The notes: generated by a model not told the origin, from the sequence alone. Counted from the stretch's first letter, positions 21,531 through 32,677 are shown. The stretch is 64,000 nt of DNA from Ascarosepion bandense (GCA_037127315.1 JBBBDQ010001122.1:8246001-8310000); one strand, 5' to 3'. A program made the numbers and translations.

Positions 21531-21890
21531 TTGTGTTGCAACTTCTTTGCTACATCTTGTAATAGGCCTTCAAGAAATCTAATGCGATCGGTTCCCGTGG
21601 TGTATCTACTGTCTAATGACAGGCATTATTTCAGCAGTGGGTCGAGCAACTCAGAATCCGTATTGCTTGTCGCTGAAGATGTTGTCCCTGTTGATGTGCT
21701 CGAAACATTTTTTTTTATGATTTTAGTTTCGAATAGTTTTATAATTACACTGGGGAGATGTTGGAGTATTTTAGGATACCTTTGTATACTAGTGAGGTAA
21801 CCCCATTTTATAGCTGACTCATTTTATAGCTCTCCAATAGAAGGGTTAACCAATCAGAAGGCTCAACATATTCAATGCAACGTGTATACG
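21531..21890. other. Unassigned sequence
   Basis: Probably the upstream remainder of the LINE piece on the minus strand (TCAAGAAATCTAATGCGATC corresponds to a decayed stretch), but no motif can be named with confidence. Confidence 0.35.
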
Positions 21891-21892
21891 AA

Positions 21893-22048
21893 TTGGAGTA
21901 GATAGACTAAACTATCGCCCGGTTCAGACTCCACTCTCGTCTATTGAACAGGTGAAGAGGCTCATCCCTTGTTCCTTGTTTAGGATGTGGTTTCCGGCTT
22001 TCTTTCTTCCAACCTTTTCACTCTTTTCTTTTTTTCTTTTTTTTTTTC
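21893..22048 (+). mobile_element. SINE-B copy, truncated tail
   Basis: Starts TTGGAGTAGATAGACTAAAC, continues through the B-box-like CGGTTCAGACTCC, and breaks off within CTTTTCACTC. A T-run follows and a second SINE-B begins at once. Confidence 0.8.
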
Positions 22049-22244
22049 AATTGGAGTAGATAGACTAAACTATCGCCCGGTTCACACTCCACCCTCGTCT
22101 ATTGAACAGGTGAAGAGGCTCATCCCTAGTTCCTTGTTTAGGATGTGGTTTCCGGCTTTCTTTCTTCCAATCTTTTCACTCTTACGTAGCCCCCTGCACA
22201 TCAGTGGCGTTACCGCCTTACTCGGCGTGATATGATCAAAAAAA
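22049..22244 (+). mobile_element. SINE-B copy, complete
   Basis: Starts TTGGAGTAGATAGACTAAAC and ends with CCCCTGCACATCAGTGGCG, TTACCGCCTTACTCGGCGTG and an A-rich run. The head-to-tail pair suggests insertion of one copy into the tail of another. Confidence 0.85.
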
Positions 22245-22789
22245 TAAAGGGAGGGCCATATTTTCTCGAGTATTGGCGATATAGTCCGATTTCAGTAGTG
22301 TGTCTGACTCGTGAGTGTTAATCTTTGACGTTGTTTTATTGAACAGATTACGTACTGAGCTGTATTCTATACTCATAAACTATGGTGGACATGGTCAACT
22401 GGTTGGTTGTTATTTAGACGTGGATGAGCGCTCACCCAAATACTTGAAAACTTAGCATAAGCTTGACCTTTTCTATAGCGCTGGGAAGATATTATTTCTT
22501 ACGCAACTGCTGATCAATTTTCGTGAGATTACAGATACCACAGAGACAATATTCTGAAGGACGAACACTGGGATTTTAACTGAACTGTTCGCTTTTTTAG
22601 GGTCACGCCTTTTGATAAATCTGGAGTCTTCCCGGGTGTGATATAATATTGCTAAGTTTATTCGCCATGAGAGCAGGGAAATGGGGAAAAGGATAACTAT
22701 TATCATTTAATGTGGAAGAAAAGCAAAGAGATTTGCCTTATCTGACGAGGATAGCTTCAGGGTCATTTGTGATAACCAACACTAGTGGC

Positions 22790-22925
22790 TTTAGGTCCTG
22801 GGTATGACGGTAAACTGCATCCGGCAGCAAGGCCTATGATTGGGAGGTTGTGAGGAGCATGAAACCACGTCTTAATTGCTGTTGTTCCCAGGCCCACCCT
22901 GACCCGGAGTGGTATCACCTATTTC
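22790..22925 (+). repeat. Rep-C 5' fragment
   Basis: GGTCCTGGGTATGACGGTAA through CACCCTGACCCGGAGTGGTA. It runs into the 98-bp minisatellite. Confidence 0.85.
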
Positions 22926-23512
22926 AATTTTGAGATGACTCATATACACTTTATTTGGAAAGGACTTTTGTGCGTTTGAGATTTCTAATCTACACTTTAG
23001 AAAGAATTTGTGTTGCGTTTTTCAATTTTGAGATTACTCATATACACTTTATTTGGAAAGGACTTTTGTGCGTTTGAGATTTCTGATCTACACTTTAGAA
23101 AGAATTTGTGTTGCGTTTTTCAATTTTGAGATTACTCATATACACTTTATTTGGAAAGGACTTTTGTGCGTTTGAGATTTCTAATCTACACTTTAGAAAG
23201 AATTTGTGTTGCGTTTTTCAATTTTGAGATTACTCATATACACTTTATTTGGAAAGGACTTTTGTGCGTTTGAGATTTCTAATCTACACTTTAGAAAGAA
23301 TTTGTGTTGCGTTTTTCAATTTTGAGATTACTCATATACACTTTATTTGGAAAGGACTTTTGTGCGTTTGAGATTTCTAATCTACACTTTAGAAAGAATT
23401 TGTGTTGCGTTTTTCAATTTTGAGATTACTCATATACACATTATTTGGAAAGGACTTTTGTGCGTTTGAGTTTACTGATCTACACTTTGTTTGGAAAGAA
23501 GTCATGCTGCAT
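22925..23512. repeat. 98-bp minisatellite, six units
   Basis: CAATTTTGAGAT starts units at 22925, 23023, 23121, 23219, 23317 and 23415, each exactly 98 bp apart. Units 3 to 5 look identical. Each unit is itself two related halves of about 49 bp (ATATACACTTTATTTGGAAA versus ATCTACACTTTAGAAA). More diverged half-units continue to about 23590. Confidence 0.95.
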
Positions 23513-23689
23513 TCTTCAAGTTTCAGGTAATTAATCACTACCCTTTTTGTAAAGAACTATTTTGTATTCTCAATTTCGAGATTATACAGCAACACAACCA
23601 ACACTTTTTATCCAGCGAGCCAAGTGTACTTGAGACCGACATCCGAACAGTGTAAATAGTGTAAATAGTTTTTAACACTATAACTTTAC

Positions 23690-24142
23690 TACAGGCCGGG
23701 AAGTCTTTAGAAAATCAAAAGACTTGGCCCTAAGAAAGCTACCATACCAGATAGAATTTTAGTTTAATGTCCTTAAGAATATTAACCCTGAGTTATTCCC
23801 TCTCTTAGATAAATTATTTTACCGTTACTTAAAGAAGAAATCTTTCCCAAGTCTTTGGAAAATGTCAAATGTCTGCACTGTTTTCAAGAATTCGGTTGAA
23901 TGCACACCACATTAACCTCCTCAGTGTCATTAGAAAAGTTTTTGAAGCTATAATCAACTAGAAGGTTGTTGATCATTTCCGTAGGGATATTTGGGCGATA
24001 AGCAATACGGATTTCCATTGTCTCGGTAAACTGCTGAAACTGTCATGACTCACAGAATAAAGCCAACAACTACGTCTCAAGGACTATCGCATTTGATATG
24101 TCAAAAACCTTTGACAAGGCGTGGTATAAAGGATTACTGGGC
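23690..24142 (+). pseudogene. LINE-K RT N-terminal fragment
   Basis: Decayed frames read LFYRYLKKKSFPSLWKMSNV, then the FDMSKTFDKAWYKGLLGK block, equivalent to the DxSKAFDxVWH motif of Jockey-type RTs. Several stops. It ends at a junction with an inverted LINE-E piece. Confidence 0.7.
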
Positions 24143-24144
24143 AA

Positions 24145-24220
24145 AATGTGCCCTGTCCTTTCAAGACGTAGGCGATCATGGCTTTCCACGTCTCCCTATC
24201 CCTGGTGGCTCTTAGTATGT
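24145..24220 (-). pseudogene. LINE-E extreme C-terminus
   Basis: The minus strand reads LRATRDRETWKAMIAYVLKG, the terminal block of LINE-E also seen at 53750. It is only about 25 codons long. Confidence 0.75.
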
Positions 24221-24940
24221 GGTGATACCGACCGAGCAAAAGCGATGGACCGTATGTTTGCTCTCTCACGACAAAAGGGCAAATGACCAAAAGTCGTCCG
24301 TGCGCCGCTGGATCCGCGCAGATGCTCCGGTTGAAAAATAAAAATTAATCAAATATTGAATTTCCATTTCACGAGCCTACGCGAATTTTAATTATCAGCC
24401 AATGGTAAGCCCAGAATCAAATACAAGTGTGAAATCCCAAACGAGCTGCTCTGAGAAGATATAAAAAGCGGATACAAACAGACCCCAGCAGTCAGGCCTC
24501 GAGGAGAAGAGTGTAATCAATATCCCCTTGACCTAAGTTAAGCGGCTACTACGCTTGCCTCTTTCTTTCTCCCCTGTCTCAAAACTACTTACTGACCTAA
24601 GGAGCGACGATATCAAAGACATTCCTCACTTAGACGCTCCCCACATTCCTAAGCATTAATTCTCTTTCAGCTTATTATTTGCCATGAACAGTTTCACCTC
24701 CGTTGGACCTATATTCAAGTATTACTTTAATTGTAAAAACATTAATTGATATGTGTATATATAAAAATGCTATTTTTTTACTAAGTTTGCTTTTCTTGAT
24801 TTTATAATCATTTTATTACTGATAGTGGGCTATCTACAACAAGGCCAAATTCCGTTAACTTGCAACCGTATACAACTACCCTTCACTAGAACGGAATCCC
24901 ACTACAACTAGAAAAAGAATAGATAAGCAACCCACTATAA
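24221..24940. other. Unassigned sequence
   Basis: No recognised motif. A mixed A/T-rich stretch between LINE fragments. Confidence 0.4.
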
Positions 24941-24949
24941 GTACATTCT

Positions 24950-25425
24950 CTCCTGTTACAACACGCAACCCCCGTTCCGTCATCCACCTGCTCAGGCCCT
25001 TAAAATATGTTATCCACTGCCTTCCTCTGTCTCTTTTCTCTTCTATCTGGCCTGTCAGTATCAGGTTCTCCAATCCCTCCTTCCTCATTTCATGTCCCAG
25101 GAACTTCAATTGTCTCTTCCTGATGCTTACTATTAATTTTCTTTTCTTTGCCATTCTTTCCAACACCTCATCATTGCTCACATGTTCGGTCCATGATATC
25201 CTCAGCATCTTTCTGTAGAACCACATTTCAGCTGCTTCAAGATTTTCCTTCATCTTCAATGATATTGTCCAACATTCACTGCCGTATTGAAGAAATGATA
25301 TTACGCAGCAATCTAGTATTCTCTTCTTTGTTTTTAGTGAAATTTTCCTGTGTCTTAGTACTTTACTCAGCTTCTGGAACACGTCCATCTCTGTGCCAAT
25401 TTGTCTTCGGATCTCTGTGTCTTTC
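24950..25425 (-). pseudogene. LINE-E C-terminal fragment
   Basis: The minus strand encodes LSKVLRHRKISLKTKKRILD, LQYGSECWTISLKM, FYRKMLRISWTEHVSNDEVL, RQLKFLGHEMRKEGLENLIL and LKGLSRWMTERGLR in order. This is the post-RT part of endonuclease-reverse transcriptase LINEs. It ends where RATRDR is expected. Confidence 0.9.
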
Positions 25426-25439
25426 TGCTTTATTTAAAT

Positions 25440-26050
25440 GATCTGCCCAAGATTATACTCCACTCATTTGTGAATATGTATGCTGGTGATACAACGGTGT
25501 ATGGGGGCACCTCTTAAACTTTAGACGGCTAGAGTTTGACAGTTGATCTCTTCTCTGACCTAGCTGTTTTTCTTACCACTGCTGTAAGCACCTGACCCAT
25601 CGTACTATCTTTACAAGAGCCAAAAAATGGCATATTGCTGCAATGTATGGACAGGAGCTGCCCGGTCGTCACTTTTTAGTCTCGTTAAAGTTCAAAAGCG
25701 CCTCCGCGTCCTTGTGGGTGACAGATAATTTTCCACCGTACAATTCTTCTCCCGTGGATGATACGTCGCAAGCCTCTCGCTGTTCTATCGCTATTTCCAT
25801 AGAAAGAGTTCACACGAATTACATTCTTTAGTTTTGCCTGTTCTAACCTTCTCGGATAAGAGCCACCACGTCCCACACTTTGTAGCCAACCACTGCCATT
25901 ACCTTCATATGTCAGCGATGATCCACTCAAGAAGCTTCTTCCTACGAACCTCTGCTTTGTGGAAACGACTCCCAAGATAATGCTTCCTCGATCCCTACAA
26001 CCTTGGACCTGTTAAAGTCTAGAGTCAACCGTTACCTTCCCCACATATCC
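25440..26050 (+). pseudogene. LINE-K C-terminal part
   Basis: Contains NMYAGDTTVYGG (YADD altered to YAGD), then WTGAARSSLFSLVKVQKRLR, and near the end SFFLRTSALWKRLPR and RVNRYLPHIS in shifted frames. The catalytic Asp substitution and stops make it inactive. Confidence 0.7.
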
Positions 26051-26425
26051 GCATAGACTATGATTTTTACTATGTTATATGGTGTTGTGGAATAGTTTTC
26101 GCACTGAAGGTTATAATCGTGTTATGTCGGTTGCTAATTGACTTAACGTACCCAAAATGTTAGGAACTTGGTAATCTTCCACTGAAAGCTGACTCCTAAG
26201 TATTCGGCTAACTGCCGACTAATATCAACTGCCTAGTAGTTCTAATGAACTCTAATAGAACTCTAAAGAACTCCTATGAACTTCCTGTTAATTCTTATTA
26301 ATATAGAAGGGAGAGTCAATTATCATAACATATGGTGTGGCTCTTGGGGCTTGTATAGAATGAACATAATTGTAAAAACATCATCAGGTTCGTTATTTAT
26401 GTTTGGTGACAGTGTAATACATAAA
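26051..26425. other. Unassigned sequence
   Basis: Contains a short local repeat of GAACTCTAATAGAACTCTAA type at 26245-26285 and nothing else recognised. Confidence 0.4.
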
Positions 26426-26427
26426 TG

Positions 26428-26545
26428 TGCGTTGTGGTGCATTGGATATAGTCTCGAAATGAGAAACTGTAGAGCCGAGTTCGTATTCCAGTTGAAATTG
26501 TTGCATTAAATTACTCGCAAATACCCATGAAAAGGGGATTAATCT
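26428..26545 (+). mobile_element. SINE-A head fragment
   Basis: GTGCGTTGTGGTGCATTGG with B-box region GAGTTCGTATTCC. It stops in the CTTCTCCCTCC segment, where a second complete SINE-A starts. Confidence 0.85.
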
Positions 26546-26562
26546 GTGTCTTCTCCCTCCGA

Positions 26563-26850
26563 GTGTGCGTTGTGGTGCATTGGATATCGTCTCGGACCGA
26601 GAAATCGGAGAGCCGAGTTCGAATTCATTGCATTCACTTACGCGCAAATACCCTTGGGAAAGGTATTAATCCGTCTATTCCTTCCAGTTATGGGTTAAAT
26701 AACAGGACAGATTGGGTTCTATAGCCTTGGTCGGCAACCAGTCTACCGCAGAAAGCAATGGCAACCTACTGCGGGATAATCTTCTGCCCAGTCAGTCATG
26801 TCTCTTTCGAGACATGATCGCCCAAGTATGGCACTTAACTGACTGAATAC
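26563..26850 (+). mobile_element. SINE-A, complete single-body copy
   Basis: Head: A box TGGTGCATTGG, B box GAGTTCGAATTC. The body has the perfect hairpin CATGTCTC-TTTC-GAGACATG at 26797-26816 and ends GGCACTTAACTGACTGA. It is the cleanest monomer in the window. Confidence 0.92.
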
Positions 26851-27295
26851 ATAAATGTAAGTGTACGTTTCACTTTCTTTTTTTAATTTGCGTTTAGTCA
26901 GTGTGGAAGTGTAACATGAATTTTTTCTTTTTCTGGTTAAAATATCTATTTGATCTGTGATATGATTGTTGAATGATTTTTTTTCGTTTTTATTCACAGT
27001 TTCAATACAATACAGTTTGGCTTCATCAGTTTGTTTTCCAATTTGTCGAGGATATTGGCTTCTTAGGGTATTAATTCTTTTTAAAAAATTTATTTGTAAA
27101 TTATTTATTATTACCCAGTCTATTTTACTTAGTGTACTACTTGTTCTTTTAAATTACTATTTTCGTGACAAGAGAGGATATTCTTTTCTCTGTTTAGATA
27201 TTTTTAAAAGTATCTCACGTGCTTCAGCTAACATCATTTTATTGGTGGGTAAAAATAACCCTTACTTATTTCAGATTCTGTTTCTTATGTGTTTC
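26851..27295. other. Unassigned, T-rich
   Basis: A 120-codon plus frame at 26966-27328 is hydrophobic and T-driven, with no recognised family. Confidence 0.35.
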
Positions 27296-28075
27296 ATTCT
27301 TTGCTTCTCCCTGCCATGGGTTAAATAATAGACCACACGTTACTTTATAGCCGAGAATGGCAACCAGTATATTATGAGAATAACTCTGATTCTTAACCGT
27401 TCGAAACTCTGGTGGGGCACATATTTGAGCTGTAACTAAGGTCCACTGAGCATTGTTTTGTTATAAATCAGTTTTTCTCAGTAGATATTGTATAAGCACA
27501 AATAGAGCTGAGCAGATGGTCATGCTCGAAAACCAGCAGACATGATGAACGCGAGAAATCACACTGATAAGCAGTGTACCTTCAAGTTGAAACAGCTCAG
27601 ATGAAGGCTTGTAAAAATATTTTAAATCAAATCAGCGTCTTATTAGTTAGGTAAAAATAATCCTTACTTATTTTAGATTCTTTTCTAGTTCTTGCTGTTT
27701 ATCGTTTCTCAGATATGGGTTAAATAGTCGATTAGACGTGAGTCTATAATCGTTATTAGCAACCAGTATAGAAGGACAACTCTGAATCCAAGAGACTCTG
27801 GCATATACTTGAAATGTAACTTTGATCTGCTTGGCATATTGCGATATAAATCACATTAGGCGTGAGATGGTCGTTTTTGGAAACGAGCAGTCATGTTGAA
27901 GATGAAAAATCACACTGACCTACAGTGTGCCTTCATGATGAATCAACTCGGATAATGATGATGATGTTAATGATTTTCGTTTCTTTCTTAGAAGTGATTT
28001 GTTATGGTTTCTCAGATATGGGTTAAATAGTCGATTAGACGTGACTCTATAATCGTATAATGATTTAGGAAAATA
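27296..28075. repeat. Triplicated, diverged module with SINE-A-body-like text
   Basis: ATGGGTTAAATA plus a nearby GCAACCAGTAT recur at about 27317, 27717 and (without the latter) 28018. Blocks AATCACACTGA and CAGTGT(A/G)CCTTCA occur at 27565 and 27908. The spacing near 300-400 bp resembles the SINE-A body-linker period, so this may be an old relative. Confidence 0.5.
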
Positions 28076-28081
28076 CTTTCT

Positions 28082-28423
28082 TTGTATTTCGAGTCAGTCT
28101 TCAGCTCCCTCCTCTGTTTCAACTCGCCTTTTCTGTCTATTCATCGGGCAGAGCGCCATACAGCCCAAACCCAGTCTTTGGTTTCCAGATTTAACTTTCA
28201 ATATTCACTGTTGTCAGCCGGCGTCCGTCTTGCACGGTCAATACTGACCGACATAGAAACATCCACGGGTGCAAAATCGCTTGACCCCCACAAACCCAGT
28301 TTACTTTTTGGAAGAAATGACTCATTACCGATTTTTCCGAGCGGTTTCCGAACTTGGAACCTCAATCGGAACCAATCTTTGTTGCCTTTCCACCCATTCT
28401 ACACCCGACTAACTGAGTTATGA
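28082..28423 (+). other. 113-codon open frame, unknown
   Basis: A frame of ordinary amino-acid composition (not homopolymeric), containing RFNFQYSLLSAGVRLARSIL and FPSGFRTWNLNRNQSLLPF. No domain recognised and no splice-site or promoter evidence. It may be chance or an old exon or element piece. Confidence 0.2.
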
Positions 28424-28564
28424 TCGATTTTGCTTTCAAAGTTTTTTTTTTCTTTTTGAACATTTAACAGTTATTGTGTCTTTTCTTGTTTCTTCTCTTT
28501 TCTTTTTTGAGTTCTAAATTAAAATCCCGATCAATGCACGTCTGGCTTTCCTTCTTTCAAGCCA

Positions 28565-28890
28565 GTCAAGCTTTTTTTTCTTCTTTCCAGCCTATAAATC
28601 TTCTTTCTCTTTCTTTCCCGCCAATCGAACTTCTTTTTTCTTCTTTCCCGCCAATCAACCTTCTTTTTTCTTCTTTCCCGCCAATCAACCTTCTTTTTCC
28701 TTCTTTTTAGCCAATCAACCTTCTTTTTCATTCATTCCCGCCAATCAACCTTCTTTTCCCTTCTTTTCCGCGAATCAAACTTCTTTTTCCTTCTTTCCCG
28801 CCAGTCAATTTTCTTTTTTCATTCATTCCCGCCAATCAACATTTTTCCCTTCTTTTCCGCCAATCAAATCTTTTGATTTCTTCCATTCTT
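28565..28890. repeat. 30-bp minisatellite (CCCGCCAATCAACC units)
   Basis: CCCGCCAATC recurs at 28617, 28647 and 28677 with period 30, then at 28-32 bp spacing to about 28870. The spacer is CTTCTTTTTTCTTCTTT. Lys/Arg-rich minus frames are artefacts. Confidence 0.9.
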
Positions 28891-29188
28891 CTTCTTCTTC
28901 CTTTTTCTTCCTTCGCTTTCATTCTTCTTAATATTGACCACCCACAATAGCGGCGGAGGTTTTCGATAATTTTCAGTTATGCTCGTGTTAATTCTTGTAA
29001 CTGGACAACGACGTCTGGCACAAGAACAATATTTACCAGTTTGTCACTAATTGGACTTTCGGAATATCTCCGAAATCTACCACAAATTTTTAGATTTGAA
29101 ATTCTACGTGACATGCTAATAATTCAGATGCAAGAGATACTAATTGACAACAATACGACAATTTAACTGACAATTGCAACATGTATTA

Positions 29189-29190
<2 letters not shown>
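28891..29190. other. Unassigned sequence
   Basis: No recognised feature. Confidence 0.4.
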
Positions 29191-29258
<68 letters not shown>

Positions 29259-29260
29259 GT
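29191..29260. repeat. (CA)n(TA)n microsatellite
   Basis: About 18 bp of CA followed by ~40 bp of TA. Confidence 0.95.
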
Positions 29261-29695
29261 AATAACATATATAGAGAATTGGTTGAAAAAGGCATGCAAT
29301 ACTTTCTACAATGTAGAAAAAACAGGAGTTTCTCTCCATTGGTTGAAGTCAAATGTTTCTGAGATTGTAACTTGTTGAATGAAAGTTTGTCTTGAATGAA
29401 TTAAACTTTGTTTGCATTGTAGTAATGAATTGTAATGTTCATTGGATTCGTCATTACTGTTCAAAAAGATATAAGGTTGAAGAAGATTTAACTCGGTAAA
29501 GTTCTGAGTATTCAGAATAGTTAACTAGTAGTATTGGTATGGGTAAGTGTGTGCTTTTTTATGATGTGAGTAGATTTAGTACGAGGCGACGTGGAGCCGT
29601 TTGGCATCTAGAATCCAACTGCTGGAGAAGTATCGTTTTCTCCCAAATATGTTCTTCCATCTTCGTTTATTAATTCACATTCTTTTCGTATTTTT
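29261..29695. other. Unassigned sequence
   Basis: No recognised feature. Confidence 0.35.
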
Positions 29696-29699
29696 ATTT

Positions 29700-30110
29700 C
29701 AGATATTCTCCTTCCTCTCCTTCCCAAACATTTCCTCCAATCCCTCCTCTTCCTAAACTCCTCTCACTTCTTCTCCCCTCCTCTTTGGTTTTCACACTTT
29801 CCTCCACTGCTTGTTCTTCTCTTCTTCTATCAATTTTCTTTTCTAAACCTTCTTCTATCAATTTTCTTCGTTTTTACTTTTCCCCTTCTACTTTTTTCTT
29901 CTTCTTCACACTTTTCACCTCTTCTTCCTCTCCCTTTCTTCTTCTTCTTCTTCTTCTTCTTCTTCCAATTTCTTTCTTTTCTAATTTATTACTATCTTCT
30001 TCTTTCTCCTTTACCATTTGTTTCATTGTTTTCATGTTATTCTCGCCTTCTTTCTTTTTCCATTTATTTTATTAAAAACTTTTATTATTATCTTCTTCTT
30101 TCCACTTCTT
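29700..30110. repeat. Pyrimidine-rich tract with (CTT)n
   Basis: C/T-rich sequence with a CTT run at about 29939-29965. The Ser/Phe/Leu frame is compositional. Confidence 0.85.
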
Positions 30111-30111
30111 T

Positions 30112-30653
30112 TGGGTCCTGGGCATGACGGTATACTGCATCCGGCAGCAAGGCCTCTCATTGGAAGGTTGTGAAGAGCATGGAACCACTTCTTAATTGCT
30201 GTTGTTCTCAGGTTCACCCTGACTCGGAGTGGTAGCACCTGTTATGGTCACAGCTATGAGCAAATAGTTAACCCCCAAACTGTGATAAAAACACTATGAA
30301 AGCATAAAAATAGACTTTTATAGAAATATATACATAAAAATAGACTTTTATATAAAAAATTATACATTTTTTAAGGAAAAAATATTATCAACAATACATT
30401 TTTTAAGAATAAATTATTAGCATAACACATTTTTGAAGGAAAAAAATATTCTCAGCAAAACATTTTTGAATACAGAAGTAGAAGACATTTTCAGTTTTCT
30501 TAAATTAAAAAAAAAATTAAAAAAATAATTAAAATCTGACTAAATCAACCTTCTTAATATAACTGAATATTAAAAAAGTACTTTAAAACACTATTTTTTG
30601 CATTAAATAACCCACAGAGTTGTTGATATGCCGTTAAACAAACTCAAAACTCA
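30112..30653 (+). repeat. Rep-C, complete copy
   Basis: The start GGTCCTGGGCATGACGGTAT and the module through CACCCTGACTCGGAGTGGTA and CTATGAGCAAATAGTTAACC are followed by A/T-rich internal units. It ends TGATATGCCGTTAAACAAAC plus CTCAAAACTCAAA. The short repeated tail suggests retrotransposition like a SINE. No convincing A/B boxes or terminal inverted repeats were found. Confidence 0.8.
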
Positions 30654-30659
30654 AACTTC

Positions 30660-30715
30660 TTCCTTTTCTCTATTTTTCCTTTAAATTTCCTTCTTTTTAC
30701 TCTTTCCTCCCCCAC

Positions 30716-30746
<31 letters not shown>

Positions 30747-31140
30747 CTTCTTCTTCTTCTTCTTCTTCTTCTTCTTCTTCATATCTTCTTTTACGCTTTC
30801 ATTATTTTCTACTCTTCTTCTTCTCTTCTTTTTTCTTCTTTCGATTTCATTCTTTTTTACGTTTCCACTTCTCCTCCACACTCTTATACTTCTCGAATTT
30901 TCTTCTTTTTAAATTTTAACTCATTTTTTTCATCTCATTCTTTTTCTTTTTCTTCTTCGACTATTCAGCTCTTCTTCACTGTCTGTTTTTCCGCCTTATC
31001 TAAAATTTCCACTTATTACTTTTTTATCATAACCTTCACCTTCCTCCCTCTAATTTTAATCGTTGTCGTCTTTTTTCTTCCTTTTCTCATCTTTATTATC
31101 ACACATCTTGTCTTTACCATCCGCTTCTCTAATTCGCTCA
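30660..31140. repeat. Pyrimidine-rich tract with (TTC)n
   Basis: A pure TTC run at 30718-30780 inside a longer C/T-rich segment. Confidence 0.92.
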
Positions 31141-31500
31141 AATATTTCTCCCTGTGAGCGACACAGTTCCCGGAGAGCAAATTCAATTATTTTTGTTTAA
31201 CACATTTCTAATTCTTCTCAAAAGGTGCAAAATTATGTTTCTCTTGAAAAATAATAAAAATCCTTCATCTTGAGCCGACAATCGACCGACCCTGAAAGGA
31301 GCTTAAAGCGACCTAAAAATATATGCGTAAAAAATATAACGAATCGTGTCGGTACCATATTTCTTGGGATTTAATTAAAATTTTATGAGGCACGTTGTTC
31401 GAGTTTGTTATCTATTGTAAAGATTGCAGAGCCATTTCAAACACAAGATTGCACTGGCTCGCGTACTAATTAAACATCTAGACAGCATGAAGAGCGGCTA
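31141..31500. other. Unassigned sequence
   Basis: No recognised feature. Confidence 0.4.
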
Positions 31501-31501
31501 A

Positions 31502-31527
31502 TCTAAACTTATTTATAAATGGAACTT

Positions 31528-31567
<40 letters not shown>

Positions 31568-31801
31568 TGCGTCAGAATAGACTCAGAAACTTTACACAGT
31601 TGTTCTATAAGCGTCTGCGAGTGTTCTTAGCTAGGTTTTGTGTCGAGGTACCCCCGATAAATATCGAAAATCGATAATCGAAAAAATCGGGTTATAGAAG
31701 GAGTTGTCCGATTTTAATCAAATTTGATACATAGACAAAGACATAAGAAACGATATTCAGAAGTTGCAAGGTTGAAGTTCTTACAATAGTGCAGAAAACC
31801 G

Positions 31802-31858
<57 letters not shown>

Positions 31859-32245
31859 AAGCAAGATGTTTGCGTGTGTGTCTGTTTATCTGCCTGTATG
31901 TCTGTATTTTTTCAGCCCTTTTATTTTAGTTTTTGCTTCGGGTTTGGCTCTAAGTAGGTATAATTGTAGTTCTTAGTCTCAACCATGATACCATTTACTC
32001 AGAGGACTTATTTAGCCTTCAAAATTCAGTTTACGACGAAAGAAACTTATTTGATATCGATACCAGGAAATCAAAATTTGACTTCCATCCATTCATTTTT
32101 CTTTCAGTCTACGGTTTCGCTTTAACTGGAAACAACTATTGCTTTTTAGTCTTTCGTGCCAACGTCCAAAGAGTCTGAGCTCCAGGACCATGGATTAGTT
32201 TTAAAGCTTTCATTACACCCGAGCAACGCCAGGCTATACTGCTAG
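31502..32245 (+). mobile_element. Hel-1 Helitron, complete 744-bp copy
   Basis: 5' TCTAAACTTATTTATAAATG, 3' GAGCAACGCCAGGCTATACT then GCTAG, between A31501 and T32246. The terminal hairpin CCCG...CGGG is weakened here by a G-to-A change (CCAGG). The interior has (GT)n, (TA)n and a stretch reading DIDTRKSKFDFHPFIFLSVY on the plus strand, also conserved in the 52947 copy. No Rep/helicase. Confidence 0.88.
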
Positions 32246-32425
32246 TTACAAATATGCGCAAAATTCACGTGCAATTCCGTGAAGAACATATGAACCTGGG
32301 GCTTTCAAAATTCTACATCGTATAGACTACAAGGAGACTATCTTTTTATGTATAGTTTACCATCGGTTACCATGGGGACGTAAAAAATCGCAATTCTCTA
32401 GAACTTACTATCCTTTGTAGATGTT
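32246..32425. other. Unassigned sequence
   Basis: Ends in a T-run and G-run (32427-32442). Confidence 0.4.
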
Positions 32426-32439
32426 TTTTTTTTGGGGGG

Positions 32440-32560
32440 GGGGCACCACGGCGTGGTGCAATGATTAGCCAGCTTGTCTCGCTATAACCAGTTAAAATTG
32501 CGTATTGAGTTCGATCCTTAAAGGGTGCCTCATACTTTCGGCATTGTGCCACATCTAAGC
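32440..32560 (+). repeat. tRNA-derived repeat, diverged
   Basis: GCGTGGTGCAATGATTAGCC resembles a Pol III A box (TGGTGCAATGATTAGC) and GAGTTCGATCC a B box about 55 nt downstream. GCACCAC and GGGTGCC could be remnants of an acceptor stem. It does not fold as a standard tRNA gene, so it is more likely a tRNA-derived repeat. Confidence 0.4.
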
Positions 32561-32677
32561 GGCGCTTAGAAAATCACCTATACCTTGTAGATTTTAGTGA
32601 GGCCTGTCTTCCCAAACATTTACACGAGATCGTTAGATAGGTTTCTTTTTTTTCCACTTTATGCACCTTAGGATATG

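Noticed and set aside
22925..23512. Regularly spaced repeat as a CRISPR array
   Set aside because: The whole 98-bp unit is conserved; there are no unique spacers, and the window is eukaryotic.
28082..28423. Host gene exon
   Set aside because: No domain, splice sites or neighbouring exons could be supported; kept only as an unknown frame.
28565..28890. 30-bp repeats as a CRISPR array
   Set aside because: Units are directly tandem without spacers and are pyrimidine-rich minisatellite sequence.
32440..32560. Functional tRNA gene
   Set aside because: Boxes are present but spacing and stems do not make a cloverleaf.
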